Shown: piece after piece, positions 9,128 through 17,518 of the stretch
Layout of the letters: each line of letters begins with the position of its first letter
How positions within the stretch are numbered: position 1 is the stretch's first letter
From: Nonomuraea pusilla
GTDB lineage: Bacteria; Actinomycetota; Actinomycetes; Streptosporangiales; Streptosporangiaceae
Assembly: GCF_900109355.1 (NCBI RefSeq)
Contig: NZ_FOBF01000008.1
Coordinates: forward strand, 310,001 to 374,000
Direction: 5' to 3'
Length of the DNA: 64,000 bases
Program-made: the position numbers and the translations under genes
The notes under the pieces: generated by a model
The model's input: only the letters and a program-made list of their open reading frames with translations
Told to the model about the DNA's origin: nothing
The model's database searches: none

Positions 9128-10729
9128 ATGACAGACCCGGCAGCGCCCGCGGAGGAGGCCATGACCGTGGCCGCCGCCGTCGCGGGCACCGCCACCACCA
9201 TGGAGGCGGCGGCCGCCAACCCCTTGCGCGACCCGCGCGACAAGCGGCTGCCCCGGGTGGCGGGACCATGCGTGATGGTGTTGTTCGGCGTGACGGGGGA
9301 CCTGGCCAAGCGCAAGCTGCTGCCGGCGATCTACGACCTGGGCAACCGGGGGCTGCTGCCGCCCGGTTTCTCCCTCGTCGGCTTCGCCCGGCGCGACTGG
9401 CAGGACCAGGACTTCGCCCAGCTGACGCACGACGCCGTCAAGGCCCACGCCAGGACGCCCTTCCGCGAGGAGGTCTGGAAGCAGATCCTGGAGGGCATCC
9501 ACTTCGTGCCCGGCGAGTTCTCCGACGACGGCGCGTTCGACGCGCTCGCGATGGCGCTCGCCGAGATCGACGAGACCCGCGGCACCGGCGGGAACTACGC
9601 GTTCTACCTCTCGGTGCCGCCCAAGTTCTTCCCCGTCGTGGTGGAGCAGCTCAAGCGCACCGGCCTCGCCGACGCCCCGCCCGGGTCGTGGCGCCGCGTC
9701 GTCATCGAGAAGCCGTTCGGGCACGACCTGCAGTCGGCGCACGCGCTGAACGAGATCACCACGTCCGCCTTCCCGGAGAGCTCGATCTTCAGGATCGACC
9801 ACTACCTGGGCAAGGAGACCGTCCAGAACATCATGGCGCTGCGGTTCGCCAACAACCTCTACGAGCCGATCTGGAACCGCGGCTACGTCGACCACGTCCA
9901 GATCACCATGGCCGAGGACATCGGCATCGGCGGCCGGGCCGGCTACTACGACGGCATCGGCGCCGCCCGCGACGTCATCCAGAACCACCTGCTCCAGCTC
10001 CTCGCGCTCGTCGCCATGGAGGACCCGACCTCCTTCGACGCCTCCGCGCTGCGCCGCGAGAAGGAGAAGGTGCTCAAGGCGGTGCGGCTGCCGTCCAACC
10101 TGGCGCTCTACACCGCGCGCGGCCAGTACGCCGCCGGCTGGCAGGGCGGCGAGAAAGTCGTCGGCTACCTGCAGGAGGAGGGCATCCCGCCCACCTCCAC
10201 CACCGAGACGTACGCCGCGGTCAAGCTCGAGATCGCCAACCGGCGGTGGGCGGGCGTGCCGTTCTACCTGCGCACCGGCAAGCGGCTCGGCCGCCGCGTC
10301 ACCGAGGTGGCCGTGGTGTTCCAGCGCGCGCCGCACCTGCCGTTCAGCAAGGACGACACCGAGATCCTCGGCCAGAACGCCCTCGTCGTCCGGGTGCAGC
10401 CGGACGAGGGCATCACGGTCAGGTTCGGCTCTAAGGTGCCCGGCACCGCGATGGAGGTGCGCGACGTCTCCATGGACTTCGCCTACGGCGAGTCGTTCCT
10501 CGAGTCGTCGCCCGAGGCGTACGAGCGGCTGCTGCTCGACGTGATGATCGGCGACCCGCCGCTCTTCCCGCACCAGCGGGAGGTCGAGCTGTCGTGGAAG
10601 ATCCTCGACCCGATCGAGGAGTTCTGGGCGACGCAGGGACAGCCGGAACCGTACGAGGCCGGCTCGTGGGGGCCGGAGTCGGCCGACGCGATGATGGCCC
10701 GCGACGGCCGCGTGTGGAGGAGACTCTAG
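9128..10729 (+). CDS. zwf: Glucose-6-phosphate 1-dehydrogenase
   Basis: A 533-residue NADP-dependent enzyme that oxidises glucose-6-P to 6-phosphogluconolactone, the NADPH-yielding entry to the pentose phosphate pathway. The Rossmann fingerprint is GVTGDLAKRKLLPA at about residues 54-67, and the substrate-binding active site RIDHYLGKE is present, as is VIEKPFGHD. An N-terminal extension of about 45 Ala-rich residues precedes the fold. GGAGG six bases upstream supports the ATG at 9128; an ATG at 9161 is a less likely alternative. Its stop overlaps the GTG of opcA. Confidence 0.97.
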   Translation: MTDPAAPAEEAMTVAAAVAGTATTMEAAAANPLRDPRDKRLPRVAGPCVMVLFGVTGDLAKRKLLPAIYDLGNRGLLPPGFSLVGFARRDWQDQDFAQLTHDAVKAHARTPFREEVWKQILEGIHFVPGEFSDDGAFDALAMALAEIDETRGTGGNYAFYLSVPPKFFPVVVEQLKRTGLADAPPGSWRRVVIEKPFGHDLQSAHALNEITTSAFPESSIFRIDHYLGKETVQNIMALRFANNLYEPIWNRGYVDHVQITMAEDIGIGGRAGYYDGIGAARDVIQNHLLQLLALVAMEDPTSFDASALRREKEKVLKAVRLPSNLALYTARGQYAAGWQGGEKVVGYLQEEGIPPTSTTETYAAVKLEIANRRWAGVPFYLRTGKRLGRRVTEVAVVFQRAPHLPFSKDDTEILGQNALVVRVQPDEGITVRFGSKVPGTAMEVRDVSMDFAYGESFLESSPEAYERLLLDVMIGDPPLFPHQREVELSWKILDPIEEFWATQGQPEPYEAGSWGPESADAMMARDGRVWRRL

Positions 10730-11643
10730 TGACGACGTTCATGCTGTCGGACACGACGGCGGGCAAGATCTCCAACCAGTTCACCCTGCTGCGCCACCAG
10801 ATGGGGGCGCCCGCGATCGGCATGGTGCTGACGCTCGTCGTGGTCAGCGACGAACGCAACCAGTACGACGCGCTGCGCTCCGCCACCGAGGCGGCGCGCG
10901 AGCACCCGTCGCGCATCATCGTGGTGATCTCCCGCGAGCCCGACGAGCCGAACCGGCTCGACGCCGAACTGCGCATCGGCGAGAACACGCCCGGCGAGGT
11001 CGTGGTGCTGCGGCTGTACGGCGAGCTCACCCAGCACGCCGACTCCGTCGTCAGCCCGCTGCTGCTGCCCGACACCCCGGTCGTCGCGTGGTGGCCCGGC
11101 ACGGCGCCCGAGGTGCCGTCGAGAGACTCCATCGGCGCGCTCGCCCAGCGCCGCATCACCGACGCCCGCAGCTACGGCCCCGACGGGGTGAAGTCGCTCG
11201 TGACCCGCGCCAGGGGGTACGCCCCCGGCGACACCGACCTGGCGTGGGCGCGGCTCACCCCCTGGCGCAGCCTGCTGGCCGCCGCGTTCGACCAGCCCGT
11301 CGGCAAGGTACGCAAAGGCGTCGTCGAAGGCGCGCCCGGCCACCCCAGCGCGCCGCTGCTGGCCGCCTGGCTGGCCGAACGGCTCGGCGTCCCCGTCAAG
11401 GTGGCCGACTCCGCCGGCCCCGGGCTGGCCGCCGTACGGCTGCAGGTGGGCGAGCAGGAGCTGTCCGTCGTCAGGAACGACGCCCGGCTCGCCACCCTGT
11501 CACGCCCCGGCCAGCCCGACCGCAACGTGGCGCTGGCCAGGCGGCAGACGTCCGAGCTGATGGCCGAGGAACTGCGGCGGCTCGACCCCGACGACACCTA
11601 CGGGGGCGCCGTCAAACGGTTCGCCCGCAACCACAAGGGGTGA
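10729..11643 (+). CDS. opcA: OpcA, glucose-6-phosphate dehydrogenase assembly protein
   Basis: A 304-residue protein of the OpcA family, needed in cyanobacteria and Actinobacteria for full assembly or allosteric activity of G6PDH. Family-typical blocks are HPSRIIVVI near residue 60, EVVVLRLYGELTQHADSVVSPLLLPDTPV in the middle (given here only by its ends, residues about 85-113), and AWWPG. The start is the GTG at 10729 inside the zwf stop (TAGTG) with GGAGGAG upstream. Immediate linkage with zwf agrees with a subunit or chaperone role. No catalytic motif is expected. Confidence 0.93.
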   Translation: MTTFMLSDTTAGKISNQFTLLRHQMGAPAIGMVLTLVVVSDERNQYDALRSATEAAREHPSRIIVVISREPDEPNRLDAELRIGENTPGEVVVLRLYGELTQHADSVVSPLLLPDTPVVAWWPGTAPEVPSRDSIGALAQRRITDARSYGPDGVKSLVTRARGYAPGDTDLAWARLTPWRSLLAAAFDQPVGKVRKGVVEGAPGHPSAPLLAAWLAERLGVPVKVADSAGPGLAAVRLQVGEQELSVVRNDARLATLSRPGQPDRNVALARRQTSELMAEELRRLDPDDTYGGAVKRFARNHKG

Positions 11644-11650
11644 GGCGAAA

Positions 11651-12424
11651 GTGACCACTCCCAACGTCGTCGTGCACCGCGACGCCGACGTCCTGGCCAA
11701 GGCCGTGGCGGCGCGGATCATCACACGCCTCGTGGACGTCCAGTCGGCCACGGGGTCGGCGTCGCTCGTCCTGACCGGCGGCAGCGTGGGCATCGCCACC
11801 CTCGCCGCCATCGCCGACACGCCCGCCCGCGACGCCGTGGACTGGCGCCACCTCGACATCTGGTGGGGCGACGAGCGGTTCCTGCCCACCGGCGACCCCG
11901 AACGCAACGAGACCGGCGCCCGCAAGGCGCTCCTCGACCACGTCGACCTCGACCCGGACCGGGTGCACGTCATGCGCGGCCCCGACTCCGGCATGACCGC
12001 CGAGGAGTCGGCCGAGGCGTACGCCGCCGAACTGCGCGCCGCCTCCAGGCCCGAGGACCACGGGCCCGTACCGGCCTTCGACGTGATGCTGCTCGGCATG
12101 GGTCCCGACGCGCACGTCGCGTCGCTCTTCCCCGGCCTGCCCGCCCTGTACGACACCCGTCCCGTGGTGGCCGTGCACGGCTCGCCCAAGCCGCCGCCCA
12201 CCCGCATCTCCCTGACCCTGCCCGCCATCCAGGCGGCCCGCGAGGTCTGGGTGGTGGCCGCCGGCGAGGAGAAGTCAGGCGCCGTCCGCCTCGCCCTGTC
12301 CGACTCAGGGCCCGTCCAGGTGCCCGCGGCGGGCGCGCGGGGCCGCGGCAGGACCCTGTTCCTGCTGGACCGCGCCGCGGCCACCAAGATCCCCCCAGGT
12401 TTGGGCCGCCTCGCGTCCCCCTGA
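11651..12424 (+). CDS. pgl: 6-phosphogluconolactonase
   Basis: A 257-residue lactonase of the DevB/NagB fold that hydrolyses 6-phosphogluconolactone formed by Zwf. Visible signatures are LVLTGGSVG, WWGDERFLPTGDPERN (the WxDER motif), MLLGMGPDAHVASLFPG and the C-terminal RISLTLPAI. The GTG start lies seven bases after opcA. It is the last gene of the operon; 6-phosphogluconate dehydrogenase is not in the window. It converges on a small lipoprotein gene with a five-base gap and no obvious hairpin between them. Confidence 0.95.
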   Translation: MTTPNVVVHRDADVLAKAVAARIITRLVDVQSATGSASLVLTGGSVGIATLAAIADTPARDAVDWRHLDIWWGDERFLPTGDPERNETGARKALLDHVDLDPDRVHVMRGPDSGMTAEESAEAYAAELRAASRPEDHGPVPAFDVMLLGMGPDAHVASLFPGLPALYDTRPVVAVHGSPKPPPTRISLTLPAIQAAREVWVVAAGEEKSGAVRLALSDSGPVQVPAAGARGRGRTLFLLDRAAATKIPPGLGRLASP

Positions 12425-12429
12425 CCCAC

Positions 12430-13014
12430 CTAGCCGGGCGGCGGCCCGCCGAGCTCACACGAGAACATCTCGGCAAACCGCCGCTCGGCAATCCTCACCA
12501 ACTGCACAAGATCATAATCCTGATCCCGCCCAGGATTCTTCTTCACCGAGATCAGAACAAGCGGTCTCTCTCTTCCGCAGCGGAACCAGGCGGCCGCCGA
12601 GCGGACCGGGAATCCGGCGATCTCCCCGTCACCTATTTCTCCGGCTCCCAGTTCGGGGGCTAGTTTCACCCGGCCTTCCTCTTCCATCGCCTTGAGATAG
12701 TTTTCCAGCAGTTGCCGATCACCCGAGCGGTCGTATCCCGTGGCGAGAATGGTCTGCACCTCATTGGTGACCACGCAGAAGGGGCCCGCGGCAGCACCCT
12801 TCCGGGGGCCTTCCGTGTACTCACCGGTATAGCCGGTCAACTCCGCCACGGCTGCCTGCGGAATGAAATGACACAGGTAGGGAGGCCTGTCGGCGACAGG
12901 ATGCCGCGCCGCCGAGGGCGTCGGCGAGGGGTTCCGGGCCTTGTCGGGGGTGCACGCGACGACCAGCATCAGCGCTGCCATCAGGCAGAGCCACGCTCCT
13001 GGGCGCCTACCCAC
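12430..13014 (-). CDS. Putative secreted lipoprotein, DUF3558-like
   Basis: A 194-residue protein starting at GTG 13014. The first 22 residues form a lipoprotein signal (MGRRPGAWLCLMAAL, then the lipobox LVVAC), followed by a short Pro/Ser/Thr linker and a globular part with cysteines in YLCHF, PFCVV, FRCGRE and FSCEL. The general pattern resembles the DUF3558 family of actinobacterial lipoproteins, but I cannot confirm it. Its start overlaps the end of the large upstream gene by eight bases, so it is probably the third gene of an operon with that protein and the WXG100-like protein. Confidence 0.7.
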   Translation of the reverse strand: MGRRPGAWLCLMAALMLVVACTPDKARNPSPTPSAARHPVADRPPYLCHFIPQAAVAELTGYTGEYTEGPRKGAAAGPFCVVTNEVQTILATGYDRSGDRQLLENYLKAMEEEGRVKLAPELGAGEIGDGEIAGFPVRSAAAWFRCGRERPLVLISVKKNPGRDQDYDLVQLVRIAERRFAEMFSCELGGPPPG

Positions 13015-15097
13015 GGCTCTCTCCTCCTGCTGTGAGATTGTTCGTCAGGTCGCGGGCGCCTGTGAAGACATGTTCTTTCGCTTGCCCCAAGTCGGCGGGA
13101 ACTCTGGAATAAACCTTCATCCAGTTCGTGAACGCTCCGTATTCCTGCAGATTCATAGCATGTGGCGGTTTGATCCTCGGCGGGTCTCCGGTCACGAAGT
13201 CCTGACCCCGCAGATTGGTGCGCCGATAATATTCATGGGCCACCGCCGACGATTCCAGCATCTGTCTCACAAGCTGTTCGACGGCTTTTTCGTTGGTCGA
13301 GGCGTCGCCGAAGGCCTTGGTGGTTTTGTCGCCCTCGTGGCCGCTCTGTTTCGCCAGCCAGTCCCCGGCCTTGGCGTAGCCGCCCTGCACGAATTTCTCG
13401 TACGCGGACTCCGCCGCCTTGACCCCCAGTTTGCCGACCTGGCCGCTGAAGGGGATCGGGACGAGGCCGATCCCTTCCTCGACCAGTTTCTTGAAGGCGG
13501 CGTCCGTCTCGTCCGCCTCCTTGCCGCGGGCGACCAGGGCGAGCTTGCGGGCCTCCAGCACGTGGCCGAGCGTGATGGAGTCCCAGGTGATGGCGTTCTC
13601 CAGGTATGTCCTGTTGTGGGTGGCGATGGCCTCGTCGACTTCCTTGCGCATGTGGGCGATCTGGCCTTTGAGCAGGGCGTCGTAGCCGGTGTCGTCGGCT
13701 GTCACGTCGAGCAGGACGAGGTCGATGTCGGGCGGGCTGAACTCGCCGACGTTCTTGGCGTCGAACATGCTGACGAGCTGGCCGTCCTCCGGCCGTTTGA
13801 GGTTCTTGTAGTACGCGCTGACGATGTCGTCGGTGTGCTCGGCGAGGATGGCGCCCATCGCGGGGCGGATGCCGGAGAGCGCGTCGAGCTGTGAGGGCTC
13901 CTTCACCTGGATCGTCCCGTCGGCGCCCACCGACACGGACGGCTTCACGTCGTCGGCGACGAACCGGGTGGCGAGGACGGCCAGGCGTTTGGAGTCGGCG
14001 TCGGCGCCGGTCATCGCGGTTCGCATCGCCTCCCCCAGTGCTTCGCCCCGGTCGCCCTGCGCCCACTGGGGGCGCCGGTCGTGCAGCAGGTACTTCAGGT
14101 TGTCGCCATGCCGGAGCAGCGCCTGGGCGCCGTCGCGTGAGGCGCGGGCCTGGTGCAGGAGCGCGGCGACGGGGTCGACGGTGCCGGGGACCGCGGAGTC
14201 GGCGAAGGGCCGCGTGTCGGCGGGGGCGGCCAGGACGTAGGTGAAGTCCCGGTCGTTCACGAGGGGCAGGACGCCGTGCGCGCGCAGGTAGTCGCGGTCC
14301 CAGCGGATGAGGTCGAGGCCGACGGTGCTCATGAACCACGCGCTGTACGGCGTGGCCGGGCGGGACGCGAGGAGCTGGCCGAGCGCCCAGTAGCCGGGGA
14401 CGCCTTCCTGTTCCAGGAACGCGACGGGCTGCCTGCCCTGTCGCTTCAGCTCGTCGAGGAACCGGACGTCGACCCTGGGCTGCTCGCCCGGGGTGGTGGC
14501 CGTGGCGAGGGCGGTGCTCAGCGCTTTCAGCACCTCGCCGTTGTCGCGCCGCATCGCCTCCACGGAGTCCTGGCCGGCGGCGAGCGCCTTGCGTACGCGC
14601 TGGGCCATGAGGGCGGGCAGGGTGACGATGAGCTGCGGCCCGAGCTCCTCGACCAGCGCGGTGGCGAACCCCGGGTCGGACATCCGCTCCCGGTAGGCGG
14701 CGAGCTGCTTGAGCGCGGCGGCGTCGCCGTTGGCGGCGGCCTGGAACAGCGGCGCGGCGAGCGCGGCGGCGGCGCGGGCCTCGGCGGGGATGAGACGTGA
14801 CTCGTGGATCCGCACCTTGCCGGGCGGGACGACCGCGCCGGCCACGGGATGGCCGAACACGTCGACGCGGACGCCTTCCGCCTCGTAGGCGAGGTCGCGT
14901 CGCCGGTACAGGTCGGGTGCCTGGTCGGTCAGCCAGCGTCCGGCCCGGTCGATCGCGGCTACGCCGGGGTGGCCGACGCCGAGCATGTCCATCAGCCCGC
15001 GCAGCTGGGCGGCGCAGTCGGCGAGGTCACGTCCCGCGGTCTGCACGCCCGCCCCGAGCCGGTGCATCTCGCGCGGGTCGATGGAGGAGTAGGTCAT
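13007..15097 (-). CDS. Large WXG-associated protein, possibly DUF6571-like
   Basis: A 696-residue protein with no recognised catalytic motif. Residues 1-95 look like a helical PPE/WXG-type head (MTYSSIDPREMHRLGAGVQ, then two long helices ending DLYRRRDLAYEAEG). A middle part contains DLIRWDRDYLRAHG and DPVAALLHQARASRDGAQAL followed by DNLKYLL, a pattern I associate with DUF6571 proteins of Streptomyces. The C-terminal 200 residues are mainly helical with a small Gly-rich patch (GIGLVPIPFSGQVGKLG). There is no signal peptide. The ATG at 15097 overlaps the stop of the WXG100-like gene, implying coupled synthesis and a joint role, perhaps as an ESX/T7SS partner or cargo. Role is inference. Confidence 0.65.
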   Translation of the reverse strand: MTYSSIDPREMHRLGAGVQTAGRDLADCAAQLRGLMDMLGVGHPGVAAIDRAGRWLTDQAPDLYRRRDLAYEAEGVRVDVFGHPVAGAVVPPGKVRIHESRLIPAEARAAAALAAPLFQAAANGDAAALKQLAAYRERMSDPGFATALVEELGPQLIVTLPALMAQRVRKALAAGQDSVEAMRRDNGEVLKALSTALATATTPGEQPRVDVRFLDELKRQGRQPVAFLEQEGVPGYWALGQLLASRPATPYSAWFMSTVGLDLIRWDRDYLRAHGVLPLVNDRDFTYVLAAPADTRPFADSAVPGTVDPVAALLHQARASRDGAQALLRHGDNLKYLLHDRRPQWAQGDRGEALGEAMRTAMTGADADSKRLAVLATRFVADDVKPSVSVGADGTIQVKEPSQLDALSGIRPAMGAILAEHTDDIVSAYYKNLKRPEDGQLVSMFDAKNVGEFSPPDIDLVLLDVTADDTGYDALLKGQIAHMRKEVDEAIATHNRTYLENAITWDSITLGHVLEARKLALVARGKEADETDAAFKKLVEEGIGLVPIPFSGQVGKLGVKAAESAYEKFVQGGYAKAGDWLAKQSGHEGDKTTKAFGDASTNEKAVEQLVRQMLESSAVAHEYYRRTNLRGQDFVTGDPPRIKPPHAMNLQEYGAFTNWMKVYSRVPADLGQAKEHVFTGARDLTNNLTAGGESRG

Positions 15098-15345
15098 ACG
15101 GTCTCCCGCCCTTCCGCCGGCATGCGCGCGAGCAGGTCGTCCAGTTCGGCGATGACGTCGCGCAGCGCCTGCCACACCTCCGTCCTGCGCCGGGCGAGCT
15201 CCCCGGCGAAGGCGTCGGCGGCGGGCCCGGTCCAGGTTCTTCCGCCCGCCATGAGGGCCACCGGCTGGTCGAGGCAGTGCCAGTGCCGGTCGGAGAGCTC
15301 CTGGGCGCGGCGCAGGGCCATCACGACCTCTTCTCTCGTGGACAT
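15094..15345 (-). CDS. WXG100-like small helical protein
   Basis: Eighty-three residues predicted as two helices joined by GRTWTGPAADAF, a W-x-G turn at about residues 37-42, the hallmark of WXG100 (EsxA/EsxB) proteins. The length is slightly shorter than the usual 95-100. There is no signal peptide, as expected for this class. Its stop overlaps the start of the 696-residue protein. It may form a hairpin partner for type VII secretion of that protein or act as an immunity-like chaperone; no EccC ATPase gene is in the window. Confidence 0.7.
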   Translation of the reverse strand: MSTREEVVMALRRAQELSDRHWHCLDQPVALMAGGRTWTGPAADAFAGELARRRTEVWQALRDVIAELDDLLARMPAEGRETV

Positions 15346-15438
15346 CGGAGCCTCCCACCGACCTGGTACGCGCGGTGCCGCCTCCCCGGTTCACCGCCGG
15401 TTCCACGGTGACACGGAGGAGGCGGCGGCGTCAGCCGA

Positions 15439-16497
15439 TCAGACCGAGGCGGCAGGGTCCGGCCGGTGGGTCTCCGGCCCGCGCAGCAGCGCGTCGATCT
15501 CGTCCAGGAGGGCCTGCTTGCGGTGGTCCGGCAAGTACGAGGCGCGCACGCCGTTGCGGGCCAGCCCGGCCAGCTCCTCCTTGCCCAGGCCGAACACGCG
15601 GGCGGCGACGCGGTACTCGTCGGCCAGGGTGGTGGCGAACATGGGCGGGTCGTCGCTGTTCAGCGTGACGTACAGGCCTTCCTCCAGCATGCGGGGCAGC
15701 GGGTGGTCGGCGATCGCGGCGACCTGCCCGGTGCAGACGTTCGACGTGGGGCAGACGTCGAGCGGGAGCTGCGTGTCGCGCAGGTACGCCACCAGCCGCG
15801 GGTCGGCGAGGCAGGCGATGCCGTGGCCGATGCGCTCGGCGCCGTACCCTTCGATGACCTCCCAGATCGTCTCGGGCCCGGTCATCTCGCCGCCGTGCGG
15901 GACGCTGTGGAGCCCGGCGGCGCGGGCGGCGCCGAACGCGTCGCGGTAGGCGTCGCGGTACTTGGGCCGCTCCTGCTCGATGCCGCCGATACCGAAACCT
16001 ACCAATGCTGCGGGAGGTTCCTGGAGGGCGTGCTCGACGGTGATCCTGGCCGCCTCCTCGCCGTACTCGCCGGGGATGTCGAAGATGTACGCCATCTCGA
16101 CGCCGTGGACGTCGAGCGCCTGCCTGGCCGCCAGGTCGAGCGCCTCGGTGACGGGCCGCATGGGCATGCCGACCAGGTGGTGGGCGTACGGCGTGACCTG
16201 CAGCTCGACGTACCTGCCGCCCTGGGCGGCGAGGTCGCGGGCCAGGCCGGTCACGAGGGTGGCGACGTCCTCCGGCTCGCGGACGAGGGAGTTGACGGCC
16301 TGGTAGACGCGGGCGAAGTCGGTGAAGTCGCGGAAGGTGTAGAAGCGGCGCAGCTCCTCCTCCGTCGCGGGCACGCCGTTGCCGGGGTGACGGCGGGCGA
16401 GCTCCAGCACGGTGGGGACGGAGGCGGAGCCGACCAGGTGGACGTGGAGCTCCACCTTGGGGAGGGCGTCGATGAAGGCGTCGAGGTCGAGCGTCAT
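15439..16497 (-). CDS. Adenosine deaminase-family hydrolase (adenosine or 6-aminodeoxyfutalosine)
   Basis: A 352-residue TIM-barrel amidohydrolase. Zinc and catalytic motifs are all visible: LHVHLVGSA near residue 18, HGGEMTG with the catalytic Glu, RIGHGIACL, PTSNVCTG, and LNSDDPPMF. The annotation adenosine deaminase would be routine. However, actinobacteria that use the futalosine route to menaquinone carry close relatives that deaminate 6-aminodeoxyfutalosine, so the substrate is uncertain. The ATG at 16497 follows AGGG, and that AGGG lies inside the right arm of an 11-bp perfect hairpin, suggesting translational or operator control. Confidence 0.88.
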   Translation of the reverse strand: MTLDLDAFIDALPKVELHVHLVGSASVPTVLELARRHPGNGVPATEEELRRFYTFRDFTDFARVYQAVNSLVREPEDVATLVTGLARDLAAQGGRYVELQVTPYAHHLVGMPMRPVTEALDLAARQALDVHGVEMAYIFDIPGEYGEEAARITVEHALQEPPAALVGFGIGGIEQERPKYRDAYRDAFGAARAAGLHSVPHGGEMTGPETIWEVIEGYGAERIGHGIACLADPRLVAYLRDTQLPLDVCPTSNVCTGQVAAIADHPLPRMLEEGLYVTLNSDDPPMFATTLADEYRVAARVFGLGKEELAGLARNGVRASYLPDHRKQALLDEIDALLRGPETHRPDPAASV

Positions 16498-16505
16498 GCC
16501 GACGA

Positions 16506-16529
16506 CCCTAGGACGGCTCCGTCCTAGGG
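16506..16529 (-). promoter_or_regulatory. Perfect inverted repeat covering the deaminase RBS
   Basis: Arms CCCTAGGACGG and CCGTCCTAGGG are separated by two bases, an 11-bp perfect inverted repeat nine bases before the ATG of the deaminase. On the mRNA the second arm carries the only SD-like AGGG, so the hairpin could mask the ribosome site. As DNA it is equally a good dimeric-repressor operator. Confidence 0.55.
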
Positions 16530-16547
16530 CGACAGCTCTTTCGCCGT

Positions 16548-16571
16548 AATCTCACAGCAAGATGTGAGATT
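16548..16571. promoter_or_regulatory. Second perfect inverted repeat upstream of the deaminase
   Basis: Arms AATCTCACA and TGTGAGATT with a six-base centre GCAAGA. It lies between the SDR stop and the deaminase start (both on the minus strand). It could be the SDR terminator (no T-run follows) or an operator. The half-site order is TCACA-N6-TGTGA, the reverse of a CRP site. Confidence 0.5.
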
Positions 16572-16600
16572 CTGCCGCCCTCCTGCCCGGGTGGGCGTCC

Positions 16601-17470
16601 TCAGTGGCCGGGGAGGGCGTCGAAGCGTACGTCCGTCAGCTCGGCCGACACCTCCCACAGCCGGGCCGCCAGCTCCTCCGAGCGGGCCGCCGGCGAGGGC
16701 TTCATCGGCCTGAGCCGCGGCCCGACGAACTCGCCGCCGCGGATGTCCGGCGAGGTGGCGGCGTACAGCGAGGTCCGCGCCCCCGCGGCGGCCGGCTTCG
16801 TCAGCAGGCGGAACAGAGGCCCGGCCACCGGGATCTTGATGATCTCGGTGGACGTCATGCCGGGGTGGGTGGCGACGCTGAGCAGGTCCGCGCCCGCCCG
16901 GCGGGCCCGGCGCTGCAGCTCCAGCGTGAAGAGCAGGTTCGCCAGCTTGGAGCGCGCGTACGCGCTGAGCCTGCCGTAGCCGCGCTCCAGCGTCAGGTCG
17001 TCGAAGTCGATGCGTCCCGCCACCTGGGCGTTGCTGGACACCGTGACGACCCGCGCCCCCGGCCGGGCCAGCAGCCGCGGCAGGAGCAGCCCCGTGAGCG
17101 CGAAGTGGCCGAGATGGTTGGTGCCGAACTGCAGCTCGAACCCGTCCTTGGTGAGGCCGCGCGGGGGCATGCTGACGCCCGCGTTGTTGATCAGCAGGTC
17201 CACGGTGTCCACCGTCGCGGCGAAGGCCCGCACGGAGGCCAGGTCGGCCAGGTCGAGCCGGCCGTACTCGACCTTGGCGCCGGGCACGGCCCGCACGACG
17301 GAGGCGACGGCGGCCTCGCCGCGCTCGCGCGAGCGGGCGGCCATGACGACGTGGGCGCCGCGCCTGGCCAGTTCGAGGGCGGTGGGCAGTCCGATGCCGC
17401 TGTTCGCGCCGGTCACGACGGCGGTCCTGCCGGTCAGGTCGGGCATGTCGGAGGGGGTCCAGCTCGTCAT
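16601..17470 (-). CDS. Short-chain dehydrogenase/reductase, retinol-dehydrogenase-like
   Basis: A 289-residue classical SDR. The cofactor motif TGANSGIG, the NNAGV block, catalytic Ser in VVTVSSNA and the YARSK (YxxxK) pair are all present; AARSRERGE after beta-2 favours NADP(H). The sequence resembles the RDH11-14/WW-oxidoreductase group common in Actinobacteria, whose substrates are rarely known. ATG 17470 is preferred over GTG 17476 because GGAG stands five bases before it. The neighbouring genes give no pathway. Confidence 0.9.
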   Translation of the reverse strand: MTSWTPSDMPDLTGRTAVVTGANSGIGLPTALELARRGAHVVMAARSRERGEAAVASVVRAVPGAKVEYGRLDLADLASVRAFAATVDTVDLLINNAGVSMPPRGLTKDGFELQFGTNHLGHFALTGLLLPRLLARPGARVVTVSSNAQVAGRIDFDDLTLERGYGRLSAYARSKLANLLFTLELQRRARRAGADLLSVATHPGMTSTEIIKIPVAGPLFRLLTKPAAAGARTSLYAATSPDIRGGEFVGPRLRPMKPSPAARSEELAARLWEVSAELTDVRFDALPGH

Positions 17471-17518
17471 CGCCACTCCAGGGATGAGCAGTCAGAAACG
17501 GTGAAGGTACGCCGGACA

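Noticed and set aside
16548..16571. CRP/FNR binding site
   Set aside because: Half-sites are in the order TCACA-N6-TGTGA, opposite to the CRP consensus.
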